Assembly (NCBI RefSeq): GCF_902729405.1
Contig: NZ_LR746496.1
Span: forward strand, 3,720,001-3,784,000
Direction: 5' to 3'
DNA length: 64,000 bases
DNA from: Acididesulfobacillus acetoxydans
Lineage (GTDB): Bacteria > Bacillota > Desulfitobacteriia > Desulfitobacteriales > Desulfitobacteriaceae
Part shown: piece by piece, positions 15,795 through 25,501 of the stretch
Layout of the letters: each line of letters opens with the position of its first letter
Position numbering within the stretch: position 1 is the stretch's first letter
Notes under the pieces: model-generated
Database searches by the model: none
The model's input: only the letters and a program-made list of their open reading frames with translations
Told to the model about the DNA's origin: nothing
Program-made: the position numbers and the translations under genes

Positions 15795-16361
15795 TCAGTT
15801 TCCGTCCCGTTTGCCGGGATCCAGCGAGTCCACCAGTACCTGCAACAAGCGTGAAATGGCCTTGCGGGTGAATTCGTCCGTAAGATTTCCGTCCTGATCG
15901 AATTTCGTGTTGGCATTCATGATGAATACTTCCGGCTTGTTCAGGGGCAGAAGATTGAGTCCCACGCACACCTGACGCAAGTGATACTGAACACGCGCAC
16001 CGCCAAACATGCCCGTCGAGGCGCTGAGGATGGCGAGGTGTTTGCCGGACAAAGGGAGATCCTTTCCCCTGGAAGCCCAATCCAGGGCATTCTTCAGAAC
16101 CGGCGGAATGGAATAGTTATACTCGGGAGTCGCAATGAGAAGCGCGTCCGCCGCGGCGATTTTCTCTTTGAACCGGGCCACGGTCTCAGGAACGCCCAGC
16201 GCTTCCAGATCTTCATTGAAAAACGGGATCGACTTAAGATCCGCAATGTCCAGAACAGCGCCTGCCGGCAACAGCTCTTGCGCGGCCCGCAGTGCGGCCA
16301 TGTTATATGATTTACGACGCAGGCTTCCGGTAAAACCAAGGATTTTAACTTTGGGCGGCAT
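15795..16361 (-). CDS. NADPH-dependent FMN reductase (flavodoxin fold)
   Basis: 188 residues: ILGFTGSLRRKSYNMAALRA (phosphate-binding loop for FMN), then TPEYNYSIPPVLKNALDWAS, the signature of the NADPH-dependent FMN reductase/chromate-quinone reductase family. A cytosolic homodimer or tetramer reducing flavin, quinones or azo compounds is expected. AAAGG is eight bases before the ATG at 16361; an ATG three codons earlier abuts it. It overlaps the 3' end of the GH13 gene by a few codons and so is probably the last gene of the glycogen transcript. Confidence 0.88.
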   Translation of the reverse strand: MPPKVKILGFTGSLRRKSYNMAALRAAQELLPAGAVLDIADLKSIPFFNEDLEALGVPETVARFKEKIAAADALLIATPEYNYSIPPVLKNALDWASRGKDLPLSGKHLAILSASTGMFGGARVQYHLRQVCVGLNLLPLNKPEVFIMNANTKFDQDGNLTDEFTRKAISRLLQVLVDSLDPGKRDGN

Positions 16362-18774
16362 CCGAATCATCCTTTCTTTGCATCGTGTGAGGAGCGAGAC
16401 AAAGCAAGACCCGGGCGGACAGCGGACCCATACCGACCCGCTTGGCCGCTGGGCGCAGGCTTTCCCCGCTGAGCAAATCCAGAAGCGGCAGGCTGAGCCC
16501 GGGATCCGGGCTCAAGGCCGGCGGCAGGACGGCCTCCCTCGCCTCTGAGGTGTGGCGGTTGACCAGCACCATGATTTGTTCCGCCACCCCGAAACGCCGA
16601 AAACCAAAAACGTCCGGGCCACAGCTGAAAGCTTGAAAACCGCCCGCTTGCAAAGTCTTATGTTCCCGGCGCAGGCGGGCCACTTGCTTGTGCCACTCCA
16701 GAATCTCCGCATCCTCCCGTCCCCAAGGATAAGTTCCCCGGTTATACGGATCACTGTACCCTTCCAGGCCGGCCTCATCTCCGTAATAAATGCACGGCAC
16801 GCCGGGAAAGGTCATCTGGATCAAAGTGAACAATTTCAAGCGGCGCACCGCCAGCTGACGCGCCTTAACCGAGAGCCTCCAAGTTCGCTTTTCCCTATCT
16901 GCCAGTCCCTCCTCGGGCGGGGCTTCCCCCAGAAGAGTCAGGATGCGCACCCGGTCGTGGCTGCCGACTAGGTTCATGGCAGCGAAGAAGTTCTCCCGGG
17001 GATAGTTTTCGTAAAGACTCATCACCCGGCGGTAAACCTGAGGCGCATCCTCCTCTCCCAGTAAAAACCTCAGGAAAATCTCCCGCCAAGGATAGTTCAT
17101 CGTCGCGTCCAGCTCGTCACCCCAAAAATACCGGCGCAGCTTGCCATAGCTGAATTTGTTCGAAGCGTCCTCCCAGACTTCGCCGATGAGAACGGCCTCG
17201 GAATTGAGGCTTTTGACTGTTTCCCTGAGTTTGCGGATGAATTCGTCCGGGAGCTCGTCGGCTACGTCCAAACGCCAGCCGGCGACTCCTTTTTTCATCC
17301 ACTTTTGGATCACCCCATCTTCCGGATCGAAGAGAAACTTTTGCCAAGAAGGTTTCAGTTCGTCCACTTCGGGAAGGGTGTCGATACCCCACCAGGACTT
17401 ATAGGCAAGGTCGCCGTATTCGCCGGTTTTCACTTCTGCGAGTTTGGTTCCGCCGGGTTTAGGTTCGGCGGATTCAAGTTCACCGGCTTTGCGCTCTCCG
17501 GATTCACGGCTATCGGGCCGAAATTGATACCACTCGAAGTAGGGCGAAGCCGGCGATTGGCAGGCACCCAAACCCGGATATGTGCCTTCGCGGTTGAAAT
17601 AAAGGCTGTCACTCCCCGTGTGACTAAAGACTCCGTCTAAGACCAGCGATATCCCGCGCTGTTTCGCTTCTCGGATCAGGCACTCAAACACCTCTTCGTC
17701 TCCATACATCGGGTCGATCCGCTGATAATCCGCCGTATCGTATTTGTGATTGCTGGCGGCTTCAAAAATGGGATTGAGGTAGAGAATGCTGACACCGAGC
17801 TCTTGAAGATAGGGAAGTTTGGCGATGAGCCCTTCCAGGTTTCCGCCAAAAAAGTCCCAGTGGGTCACCCGACCTCGATCATCCTTGACATAAATCGGGG
17901 TATCGTACCAATCCAGATGCAGAAGGGCATTTTGGCGCGGCCGGCCGGCCCGGTTTCCCGCTTGCGACCCAAGGCCCCATTCCTGCCTCCCTGCCGCCGG
18001 GTCCGGGGCCTCTTGCGGCGAATCTCCGATTCTTGTCTGCGCTCGCTCGACTATTTGACCTCCTGTTGCCGGCTGCGCCCCTCCCGATGATGCTTGACCT
18101 CCCGTTTTCGACCCCGGCCCCCCTGCTCCCGCTGCCTCCCCGTCCGCTCGCTGCCCAGTACCGCTGGTGGAACCCGGTGACCCGGCTTGGGCCCGGTGGA
18201 AACGTTCGACAAAAATCTGATACATGATCCCCCGCGTGTACCATTTTGGGATCCGCATCGGGCGGTAGACCGTCAGTTGGTAGGAAGGCGGTTCCCCGGC
18301 CCACAGCGCCCCTTCTCCTCCCAGCTTGTCCTCATTGTTGCCGTAATAAAATTCCCGGCCTCCGGCCCGAACCCGGAAATAATACCAGAGGAGCCCGGGT
18401 TCCTCCCGGACTTCATACACCGCCTCAAACACAGCCCAGGGAGCCCCGGCTTCCACTGCCGGTTCCTCGGCTTCTGCCGCCGGCTCTTCCACGTGTACCG
18501 GCCGTTCCCCTCTTTCCGCCCCGGCTGCTTCTGCCGCCGCTTCTTCCGCTTCGGTCACCCATTCCCCGGCAGCCGCCGCTTCACTCTTTTCCGCCGCGGG
18601 GGACATCGGGACCAGTTTCTCCCTCTCCCCCAGCCAAAGGCGCAAATAACAGGCTTCCACCGGGAACATCGACCGTGTTTTCAGGCGGAACCGCACTCGG
18701 CTGCCGCAGGGCACCGCTCCGAAGGGATTGCGGTAAAACAAGTTATGTGAGTCATGATAGGCGTTAAATTCCAT
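16345..18774 (-). CDS. GH13 alpha-glycosidase (cyclomaltodextrinase/neopullulanase-like)
   Basis: About 809 residues. An N-terminal carbohydrate-binding-like beta domain is followed by the GH13 barrel with all four regions: LVLDGVFSHTG, GWRLDVADELP (nucleophile Asp), VLIGEVWED (acid/base Glu) and LVGSHDRVRIL, then PGVPCIYYGDEAGLEGYSDP. It should hydrolyse alpha-glucan oligomers, fitting a role in trimming glycogen products. Unlike relatives of about 600 residues it carries three low-complexity inserts: a Glu/Ala-rich one near 60-115, a Gly/Ser/Ala-rich one near 185-275 and a Glu/Lys/Ala-rich one near 400-435. ATG 18774 follows GGGAGA; the frame is open 24 codons further and overlaps glgA. Confidence 0.88.
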   Translation of the reverse strand: MEFNAYHDSHNLFYRNPFGAVPCGSRVRFRLKTRSMFPVEACYLRLWLGEREKLVPMSPAAEKSEAAAAGEWVTEAEEAAAEAAGAERGERPVHVEEPAAEAEEPAVEAGAPWAVFEAVYEVREEPGLLWYYFRVRAGGREFYYGNNEDKLGGEGALWAGEPPSYQLTVYRPMRIPKWYTRGIMYQIFVERFHRAQAGSPGSTSGTGQRADGEAAGAGGPGSKTGGQASSGGAQPATGGQIVERAQTRIGDSPQEAPDPAAGRQEWGLGSQAGNRAGRPRQNALLHLDWYDTPIYVKDDRGRVTHWDFFGGNLEGLIAKLPYLQELGVSILYLNPIFEAASNHKYDTADYQRIDPMYGDEEVFECLIREAKQRGISLVLDGVFSHTGSDSLYFNREGTYPGLGACQSPASPYFEWYQFRPDSRESGERKAGELESAEPKPGGTKLAEVKTGEYGDLAYKSWWGIDTLPEVDELKPSWQKFLFDPEDGVIQKWMKKGVAGWRLDVADELPDEFIRKLRETVKSLNSEAVLIGEVWEDASNKFSYGKLRRYFWGDELDATMNYPWREIFLRFLLGEEDAPQVYRRVMSLYENYPRENFFAAMNLVGSHDRVRILTLLGEAPPEEGLADREKRTWRLSVKARQLAVRRLKLFTLIQMTFPGVPCIYYGDEAGLEGYSDPYNRGTYPWGREDAEILEWHKQVARLRREHKTLQAGGFQAFSCGPDVFGFRRFGVAEQIMVLVNRHTSEAREAVLPPALSPDPGLSLPLLDLLSGESLRPAAKRVGMGPLSARVLLCLAPHTMQRKDDSDAAQS

Positions 18775-18817
18775 ACTTTCTCTCCCAGTGACAGTCCGGA
18801 AATGAGACCGAAGATCC

Positions 18818-20248
18818 TCACAAAAGTGACCGGTAAAGTTCGACATAAGCCTTGGCAGACTTGTCCCAACTAAAGTCGCGCCTGAAAGCCTGTTTTTTCA
18901 AGCGGTTCCAAGCCGGCTTATTCTCATAATAGAGGCGCACCGCCCGTTCGACCGTGAACAGGAATTCATGGGCATTGTAGTTGCCGAAGCTGAAGCCGTC
19001 ACCGTCGCCCGTAAATTCATTATACGGCTTGACCGTGTCTTTCAGCCCCCCGGTCTCCCGCACGACAGGCAGGGTTCCGTAGCGCATGGCCATCATTTGG
19101 GCAATGCCGCAAGGTTCAAAACGCGACGGCATGAGCAGAAGGTCACTCCCGGCAAAAATTTTGTGTCCCAATTCATCATTGAACTCACGGCGCAGGGCAA
19201 ACTTCTCAGGGTGTCTCCCGGCTTGGGCCTGCAGTTCCTCCTCGTACTTGCGCTCCCCCCGCCCCAGGATCACCAGCTGTACATCCAGCCGCAAGATTTC
19301 CTCCAGCACCCGGAGGACGAGATCAAGTCCCTTTTGGTCGACAAGACGGCTGACCATCCCCAGCAGGGGCCAGCCCCGGCGCGGCGGCAACCCGAGGGAG
19401 CGCTGCAGATCCTGCTTATTCTCCTCTTTGGCCCGGGGGGAAGCGGAAAACGGGACTGCCAGATACCTATCCGTTTCCGGATTGTAAACCTCGTAGTCAA
19501 TCCCGTTAAGAATGCCTGCCAAAACGTCCCGCCTTTGCCGCAGAACTCCGTCCAAGCGCTCGCCGTAGAAAGGATCCTGTATTTCCTGAGCATAGGTTGG
19601 GCTCACTGTCGTAATCCTGTCGGCATAGAGGAGGCCTGCTTTCATAAAGTTAACCGCGCCATGGAATTCCAACCTATCTTCCCTAAAATATTTCTCGTCC
19701 AGACCCAGCACGTCATCCAGAACTTCATGGGGAAAAATCCCCTGATATTTCAGGTTGTGAATCGTAAACACGGTCTTGACCGAGTAATGCAGCGGTTCTT
19801 TGTTATAAAACTCCTTTAACATGAGGGGAATAAGTGCCGTATGCCAATCGTGGCAGTGAATAATATCCGGCTTAAACTCGGGCAGATGCAAGAGACTTTC
19901 CAAAACCGCCCGAGCGAAAAAAGCGTAACGTTCGGCTTCATCATATTCGCCATAGACATGGGTCCGCTTAAAGTAATACTCATTGTCGATAAAATAATAA
20001 CGAATACCCCGGTAATTCATCTCTTCTAAACCGCAATACTGCCGCCGCCAGGCCACGGGTACGGGAAAATGAGTGATCGGCTTGAACTGGCGGCGAAAAT
20101 GTTCCGGGATTTCACTGTATTTCGGCATGATGACACAAACGTCCGCACCTTGTCCCTGCAGGGCCGCAGGTAAGGAACCTCCGACCTCACCCAAGCCGCC
20201 CGTCTTGATAAAAGGGTCTGCTTCCGCAATAGCAAATACGATTTTCAT
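18818..20248 (-). CDS. glgA: Glycogen synthase
   Basis: 476 residues, normal for bacterial ADP-glucose-dependent GT5 synthases. It has the N-terminal ADP-glucose loop KTGGLGEVGGSLP (15-27), PDIIHCHDWHTALIPLML, and the C-terminal GT-B motif LLLMPSRFEPCGIAQMMAMR containing the catalytic-region Glu. It extends alpha-1,4-glucan from ADP-glucose made by GlgC/GlgD. GAGGGG precedes the ATG. It lies 21 bases downstream of glgD in one operon. Confidence 0.96.
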   Translation of the reverse strand: MKIVFAIAEADPFIKTGGLGEVGGSLPAALQGQGADVCVIMPKYSEIPEHFRRQFKPITHFPVPVAWRRQYCGLEEMNYRGIRYYFIDNEYYFKRTHVYGEYDEAERYAFFARAVLESLLHLPEFKPDIIHCHDWHTALIPLMLKEFYNKEPLHYSVKTVFTIHNLKYQGIFPHEVLDDVLGLDEKYFREDRLEFHGAVNFMKAGLLYADRITTVSPTYAQEIQDPFYGERLDGVLRQRRDVLAGILNGIDYEVYNPETDRYLAVPFSASPRAKEENKQDLQRSLGLPPRRGWPLLGMVSRLVDQKGLDLVLRVLEEILRLDVQLVILGRGERKYEEELQAQAGRHPEKFALRREFNDELGHKIFAGSDLLLMPSRFEPCGIAQMMAMRYGTLPVVRETGGLKDTVKPYNEFTGDGDGFSFGNYNAHEFLFTVERAVRLYYENKPAWNRLKKQAFRRDFSWDKSAKAYVELYRSLL

Positions 20249-20269
20249 ACTACCCCTCTTTTCTTCATC

Positions 20270-21418
20270 TCAGACCAATGAACCCTTGAGCGCGACGAAA
20301 GGAGCATTCCGGCTTCCTTTTAGCACCTTGCCTGCGTGAACCTTGACAAACTTATCGAGAATAACATACTCCAAAAGGGCCCCGGCAGCAATCGAGGATT
20401 TCTGCATAATGACACAGTTCCTGACAACAGCCCCGGGTTCAACGATCACACCCCGGGACAGAACCGAATTATACACCTCCCCTTCGATGGTGCACCCGCT
20501 GGAAATCAAGGAGTTGGCGACTTTGGCCCGAGCCCCGTGCTTGGTGGGAGGATTGTCCACGATTTTGGTGTGAATCCGGTTCTGACCGGTCAGGACCTCT
20601 TTGCGGACGTCCGGGTTTAGCAGTTCCATACTCCGTGCCAAATAATCCTCGACGGAATTAATGGTACCGAAGTACCCCGTAAAAGGAAAAGCAAAAACCC
20701 TCAGCCTGCCAAGCCCCGCTTCAATCGCCGTCAGCAGGTCCGGGATTTCCGGCCCCTCCTCCGCAATCATCTCCAGAAGCAGCCGGCGCCGGATGATCAG
20801 CATGTCGATGAAGTAAGCCTCGCTCGGTCGCGCCGGCGAAGCCTCCTCCCCCAACGACGCGTCCTCTCCCTGCGAAGCCTCCTGCCGCAAAGCGATGACC
20901 CCGCCGTCGGACGCCAGCACAAGGCTATCCCTTTCTCCCCTCTGAAAGACATCAGGGCCCTTCTTAACAATCAAAGTGATATCCGCCCGCTGTTTTTCCT
21001 GAAAAGCCAAGGCCTCCCGGTAATCCATATTGAAAATATGATTGCACCCGCTGATAATCACGTTTTCCGCAAAATCTTTTTGCAGATACTCCACATTGAG
21101 CCGCAGGTCTTTCAGCCGGAACGTCCCGCCACCGTCCGGCAACTCCGGCATTGCTCCGGGTAAGATGAACAAACCGCCGGCTTTGCGATCGAGAAACCAA
21201 TCTTTACCCGCTCCCAAATGGTCGAGCATGGCTCTATTGTGGGGGGGAGTCACCAACCCGATCGTTCGCAGGCCGGAATTGACCATGCTGGAGAGGGCGA
21301 AATCTAACAAGCGATAGCGCCCGGCAAAAGGCAGGGCTGCCATGGACCGTTGAAAAGTCAACCCCTGCAGAATATCCGAACCGTCATTCCCGAACAGGAG
21401 ACCTATAACACTCGACAT
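20270..21418 (-). CDS. glgD: GlgD, second (regulatory) subunit of ADP-glucose pyrophosphorylase
   Basis: About 382 residues. The nucleotidyltransferase fold is recognisable (FAGRYRLLDFALSSMVNSGL, VIISGCNHIFNMDYREAL), but the N-terminal loop reads LLFGNDGSDILQGLT instead of the catalytic GGRGxRL motif, as in GlgD subunits of Firmicutes. These are catalytically weak and modulate GlgC. A left-handed beta-helix follows at the C terminus. A short Glu/Ala/Ser-rich insert (QGEDASLGEEASPARPS) sits near residue 185. Start chosen at MSSVIGLLFG with GGATGGTGG upstream; a 12-codon extension is possible. Confidence 0.93.
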   Translation of the reverse strand: MSSVIGLLFGNDGSDILQGLTFQRSMAALPFAGRYRLLDFALSSMVNSGLRTIGLVTPPHNRAMLDHLGAGKDWFLDRKAGGLFILPGAMPELPDGGGTFRLKDLRLNVEYLQKDFAENVIISGCNHIFNMDYREALAFQEKQRADITLIVKKGPDVFQRGERDSLVLASDGGVIALRQEASQGEDASLGEEASPARPSEAYFIDMLIIRRRLLLEMIAEEGPEIPDLLTAIEAGLGRLRVFAFPFTGYFGTINSVEDYLARSMELLNPDVRKEVLTGQNRIHTKIVDNPPTKHGARAKVANSLISSGCTIEGEVYNSVLSRGVIVEPGAVVRNCVIMQKSSIAAGALLEYVILDKFVKVHAGKVLKGSRNAPFVALKGSLV

Positions 21419-21532
21419 CCACCATCCCTGGTTTCCATGACGCAGAGCGGCCACAATAACCGCAACGTTACCTCTTTTTCCTGCCGACTAAACAGGAGGC
21501 AGCCACACAGGACTTAACCGCCGGCACGAAAC

Positions 21533-21692
21533 TCCCGCCTCTCACCGCCCCAGGGGAGACGATACCCCGCACCCTCGGCGCGGGCCCCCGTCTCTCACCG
21601 CTCCGGGGGAGACGATACCCCGCACCCTCGGCACGGGCCCCCGCCTCTCACCACCCCGGGGGCGAGACCCCGTACCCTCGGCGCGGGCTCCT
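21533..21692. repeat. 53-bp tandem repeat, three copies
   Basis: CTCACCGCCCC and its variants recur at 21541, 21594 and 21647, giving two exact 53-bp periods; each unit also contains ACCCTCGGC(G/A)CGGGC. It fills the glgC-glgD intergenic gap, on the 5' side of glgD, and does not continue either reading frame. Confidence 0.85.
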
Positions 21693-21849
21693 TGCCTATC
21701 GTCACCCCGCGCGGCCGAGGCCTGCCGTGACCCCGGCGGACAGTCCGGACTGCCCGGAAACCAGGCTTTTCACTCCCCTCGCCTTAAAGCTCTGAAAACC
21801 TTTTTCCGACGGAACCCCTGCCAACATACGCGCAAAACAGCCACCCACC

Positions 21850-23040
21850 CTAGCGAGCCGCGTAAAAATTTTCCCCTGCCGGGACCACCGACCCCTTTTC
21901 CAAAACGGTGTGATCCCCAATAACGGTAATTCCCGCCGGGTGTGCGGCGGAAGGTGCTTCCAGCCCGACGGAACAATGGCTTCGGATCTTTGCCCCTTCC
22001 CCGACGATCGCCTTCTTGATTAAAGACTGACGATGAACCCGCGCGTGCGGCAGCAGGATAGAATCCAAAACCACTGCCCCTTCCCCGACATAAGCGCCAG
22101 GCGCAAGAATGGAGTGGCGCACCTGACCCAAGACGACACAGCCGTTGCTGACCAGACTGTCCTCTATCTGCGCGGAGAGTCCCACGTACTGAGGAGGCAA
22201 AATATCTTCATTGGAAAAAATCCTTTGGGCCGGGTCGAAAAGATCGAGCCCGCTCTCGCCGTTAATTAGCTCCATATTAGCGTTGTAATAGCTTTCTATC
22301 GTGCCGACATCGCGCCAATACCCCTTAAACTTATAGGCAAACACTCTTTTGCCCAGTTCGATCTGCCCGGGAAGCACGTTCTTGCCGAAATCATTGTCGG
22401 AATGAAGATCGTGAGCATCCGCCAGCAGAGCTTGTCTCAGCACCGGCCAGTTAAAAATGTAGATCCCCATTGACGCCAGATTACTCTCCGGCCTGGGCAC
22501 TTTCTCGGTGAATTTGGTAATCCGGCCCTCCCCGTTGACACTTACGGTGCCGAAACGGGAGACTTCGTCCCAGGGGACTTCTATCGTCGAGATGGTAATG
22601 TCCGACCCCTTCTCTTTATGAAAGTCCAGCATAGACAGGTAATTCATTTTATAAATATGGTCGCCGGAAATTATGAGCACGTATTGCGGAGAATAGAAAT
22701 CGATAAAATCGAGATTCTGAAAAACGGCGTTAGCCGTCCCGTTGTACCAGTTTCCCTCGTTTTCACCCACAAAAGGCGGCAGGATGTGCACGCCCCCGTG
22801 GGGATTGTCCAAATCCCAAGCCGCACCGAGTCCGATGTACATGTTGAGCAAGAATGGTTTATATTGCGTGAGGACCCCCACAGTATTTATGTTTGAATTT
22901 GCACAATTACTCAAACTAAAATCAATAATGCGGTATTTACCGCAAAATGAAACCGCAGGTTTAGCAATGTTGCGGGTGAGGGCGCCTAAGCGGCTGCCCC
23001 TTCCTCCCGCCAACAGCATAGCAATACATTCTTGGTACAT
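21850..23040 (-). CDS. glgC: Glucose-1-phosphate adenylyltransferase, catalytic subunit
   Basis: 396 residues. [16 protein letters not shown] is the intact nucleotide-binding loop, [15 protein letters not shown] the allosteric and substrate region, WYNGTANAV and [10 protein letters not shown] the catalytic and metal-binding segments, and FTEKVPRP the glucose-1-phosphate-binding Lys region. A C-terminal beta-helix follows. It makes ADP-glucose, the committed step of glycogen synthesis. The gene follows glgP by 39 bases and precedes glgD across a 430-base gap holding a tandem repeat. Confidence 0.97.
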   Translation of the reverse strand: MYQECIAMLLAGGRGSRLGALTRNIAKPAVSFCGKYRIIDFSLSNCANSNINTVGVLTQYKPFLLNMYIGLGAAWDLDNPHGGVHILPPFVGENEGNWYNGTANAVFQNLDFIDFYSPQYVLIISGDHIYKMNYLSMLDFHKEKGSDITISTIEVPWDEVSRFGTVSVNGEGRITKFTEKVPRPESNLASMGIYIFNWPVLRQALLADAHDLHSDNDFGKNVLPGQIELGKRVFAYKFKGYWRDVGTIESYYNANMELINGESGLDLFDPAQRIFSNEDILPPQYVGLSAQIEDSLVSNGCVVLGQVRHSILAPGAYVGEGAVVLDSILLPHARVHRQSLIKKAIVGEGAKIRSHCSVGLEAPSAAHPAGITVIGDHTVLEKGSVVPAGENFYAAR

Positions 23041-23079
23041 CCGCTTTACCCTTTCTCTTCACAACCCCATCTGTTCGGT

Positions 23080-25500
23080 TTAGCAGACTCGTGGGATTTT
23101 CCAAATCTGCTCCGCATATTCCTGAATTGTCCGGTCACTGGAAAAAATACCCGCTTCGGCAATGTTAACCAGAGACATCTTCTGCCACTGTTCCTTATCC
23201 GCATAACAGGCCTGTAACCTCTGATAAGTCTCCAGGTAAGAATCGAAATCCTTCAAGACAAAAAACTCATCATTGTAAAGCAGGAGCGAATCAAAAATCA
23301 CGCGGAACTCTTCGCCGGCCGTTTCAAAAAATCCGTTGACCAGCTGGTCAACACAGAGTTTAAGATCGGGACTGGTATAATACTGGTCTAAAGACTTATA
23401 TCCCCCCCTTCGTATGTAATCCAGAACTTCCCGGGCTCTGAGCCCAAAAATAAACATATTCTCGTCGCCCACCGCCTCTTGAATCTCCACGTTGGCCCCG
23501 TCCAGCGTCCCGATCGTAACCGCCCCGTTCAGCATGAATTTCATGTTTCCCGTACCCGAAGCTTCTTTACTGGCGGTGGAAATCTGTTCACTGACATCGG
23601 CCGCCGGATAGATCAACTCCCCGAGGGTGACATTGAAATTTTCCAAGAAGACGACTTTCAGTTTATCCTTGGCGCCGGCATCTTTGTTGATTTTGGCCGC
23701 CAAAGTGTTAATGAGTTTAATCACGGTCTTGGCATAATGGTATCCCGGCGCCGCCTTTCCGGCAAAAATGAAAGTGTGGGATCCCTCCACCGCACCCGGA
23801 TCCCTCTGCAGCCGGTTGTATAACTCCATGATCTTCAAAAGATTGAGCAGCTGCCGTTTATAGGCGTGAATCCTCTTGACCTGAACATCGAAGAGGGATA
23901 ACGGATCGAGTACGATTCCCTGGGTTTCCCGCACCCTCTCCGCCAGGCGGCATTTGTTAAGATACTTAACCCGGGCCAGCTTCTCCAGGAAACTTCTGTC
24001 ATCCCGCACGGAGAGCAGTTTGTGCAGTTCCTCGGCATTTTTCTTCCAGCCGGGCCCGATCGCCTCCGTGATCAACCCGGACAAGTCGGAATTTGCCGCC
24101 AAAAGAAACCGCCGGTGGTTCACCCCGTTGGTCTTATTATTGAATTTATAGCCAAATATCCGGTAATAATCCTTAAAAACCTCATTTTTCAAAATCTCCG
24201 TATGCAGGGCGGCTACCCCGTTCACAGAAGAAGAGCCGATCACAGCCAGGTTAGCCATCGAGATCTGGCCGTCTTTAATAATCTGGGTGCGCCGAACGAG
24301 GTCCCCGTCCCCCGGGTAAATCCTAGCCGTTCGCTCTTTAAATCGGCGGTCGATTTCCTCCACGATCATATAAATCCGGGGCAGAAGCCCGCGGAAAAGG
24401 TCAATGGGCCACTTCTCCATCGCTTCGGGCATGATCGTATGGTTCGTAAAGGACATGCTGTTCACAGTGATATTCCAGGCTTGATCCCAGCCCAGACCTT
24501 CTTCATCAATCAAAATGCGCATAAGCTCGGGAATGCAGAGGACGGGGTGCGTATCATTGATATGTACCGCCACCCAGCGCGGAAAATCCGCCAGAGCGCG
24601 GTTGCGCTTTTTATAGCTCCTGATGATGGAACCCAGTCCGGCGGCAACAAAGAAATACTCCTGTTTCAGTCTCAGTTCCCGGCCGGAACGGCTGCTGTCA
24701 TCGGGATACAGAATATAAGATATCGCTTCCACCTCGGACTTCAGACTGACGGCCTGTTCAAAATCGCCGCGGTTAAAAGAATCCAAATCCAGCTCATTGG
24801 ACAACGGCTCGGCGCTCCACAGGCGCAGGTTATTGATATTCACGGAGTTGTCATAGCTCATGATCGGGACATCATAGGGCACCGCCAGCACCGGTTCAAA
24901 GTCCTCATGATAAAACATCCATTTACCTTCTGCGTTTTCCACCCGCACATTACCCTTGAACTTAACCACGACGCTCTTGTCGAGCTTGGGAGTTTCCCAG
25001 GGATAGCCGTTTTTCAGCCAGTTGTCGGCCACCTCGGTCTGGAAACCGTTCCTGATCTTCTGTTCAAACAGCCCATATTTAAACCTTATGCCATTGCCGT
25101 GTCCGGATATGCCCCAGAAAGCCATCGAATCCAGAAAACAGGCCGCCAACCTGCCCAGCCCGCCGTTTCCCAGACCCGGATCCGCTTCCTGGCGCAGCAA
25201 CTCGTCCAGGTTAATCCCTAGATCTTGCAAGCCTTCCCGCACGATCTCCTCGATCCCCATATTCACTAAATAATAGTGCAAGAGTTTACCGATCAGGAAC
25301 TCCATGGAAAAGTAGTACACTTCTTTGCTCCGGGCCGGACAATTCCGGGTCAAGGCCCGGTAGGAACCCATTTTCTCCTTGAGCAAAATCACCAAAGTCT
25401 TGTATTTATCCCAGGGACTGCTTTCCTCAAGAATAATTCCTTCCGTCTCACTGATTTTGGTCAAGTAGGCCTGCTTAAAACTCTCTTTATCAGCGAACAT
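23080..25500 (-). CDS. glgP: Glycogen/maltodextrin phosphorylase
   Basis: 806 residues, normal for GT35. The pyridoxal-phosphate site is EASGTGNMKFMLNGAVTIGT, with the Lys forming the Schiff base. Other family blocks: GLGNGGLGRLAACFLDSMA near residue 110, and HINDTHPVLCIPELMR. It releases glucose-1-phosphate from non-reducing ends. GGGAGG precedes the ATG, which overlaps the end of glgB to within two bases, suggesting translational coupling. Confidence 0.97.
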   Translation of the reverse strand: MFADKESFKQAYLTKISETEGIILEESSPWDKYKTLVILLKEKMGSYRALTRNCPARSKEVYYFSMEFLIGKLLHYYLVNMGIEEIVREGLQDLGINLDELLRQEADPGLGNGGLGRLAACFLDSMAFWGISGHGNGIRFKYGLFEQKIRNGFQTEVADNWLKNGYPWETPKLDKSVVVKFKGNVRVENAEGKWMFYHEDFEPVLAVPYDVPIMSYDNSVNINNLRLWSAEPLSNELDLDSFNRGDFEQAVSLKSEVEAISYILYPDDSSRSGRELRLKQEYFFVAAGLGSIIRSYKKRNRALADFPRWVAVHINDTHPVLCIPELMRILIDEEGLGWDQAWNITVNSMSFTNHTIMPEAMEKWPIDLFRGLLPRIYMIVEEIDRRFKERTARIYPGDGDLVRRTQIIKDGQISMANLAVIGSSSVNGVAALHTEILKNEVFKDYYRIFGYKFNNKTNGVNHRRFLLAANSDLSGLITEAIGPGWKKNAEELHKLLSVRDDRSFLEKLARVKYLNKCRLAERVRETQGIVLDPLSLFDVQVKRIHAYKRQLLNLLKIMELYNRLQRDPGAVEGSHTFIFAGKAAPGYHYAKTVIKLINTLAAKINKDAGAKDKLKVVFLENFNVTLGELIYPAADVSEQISTASKEASGTGNMKFMLNGAVTIGTLDGANVEIQEAVGDENMFIFGLRAREVLDYIRRGGYKSLDQYYTSPDLKLCVDQLVNGFFETAGEEFRVIFDSLLLYNDEFFVLKDFDSYLETYQRLQACYADKEQWQKMSLVNIAEAGIFSSDRTIQEYAEQIWKIPRVC

Positions 25501-25501
25501 G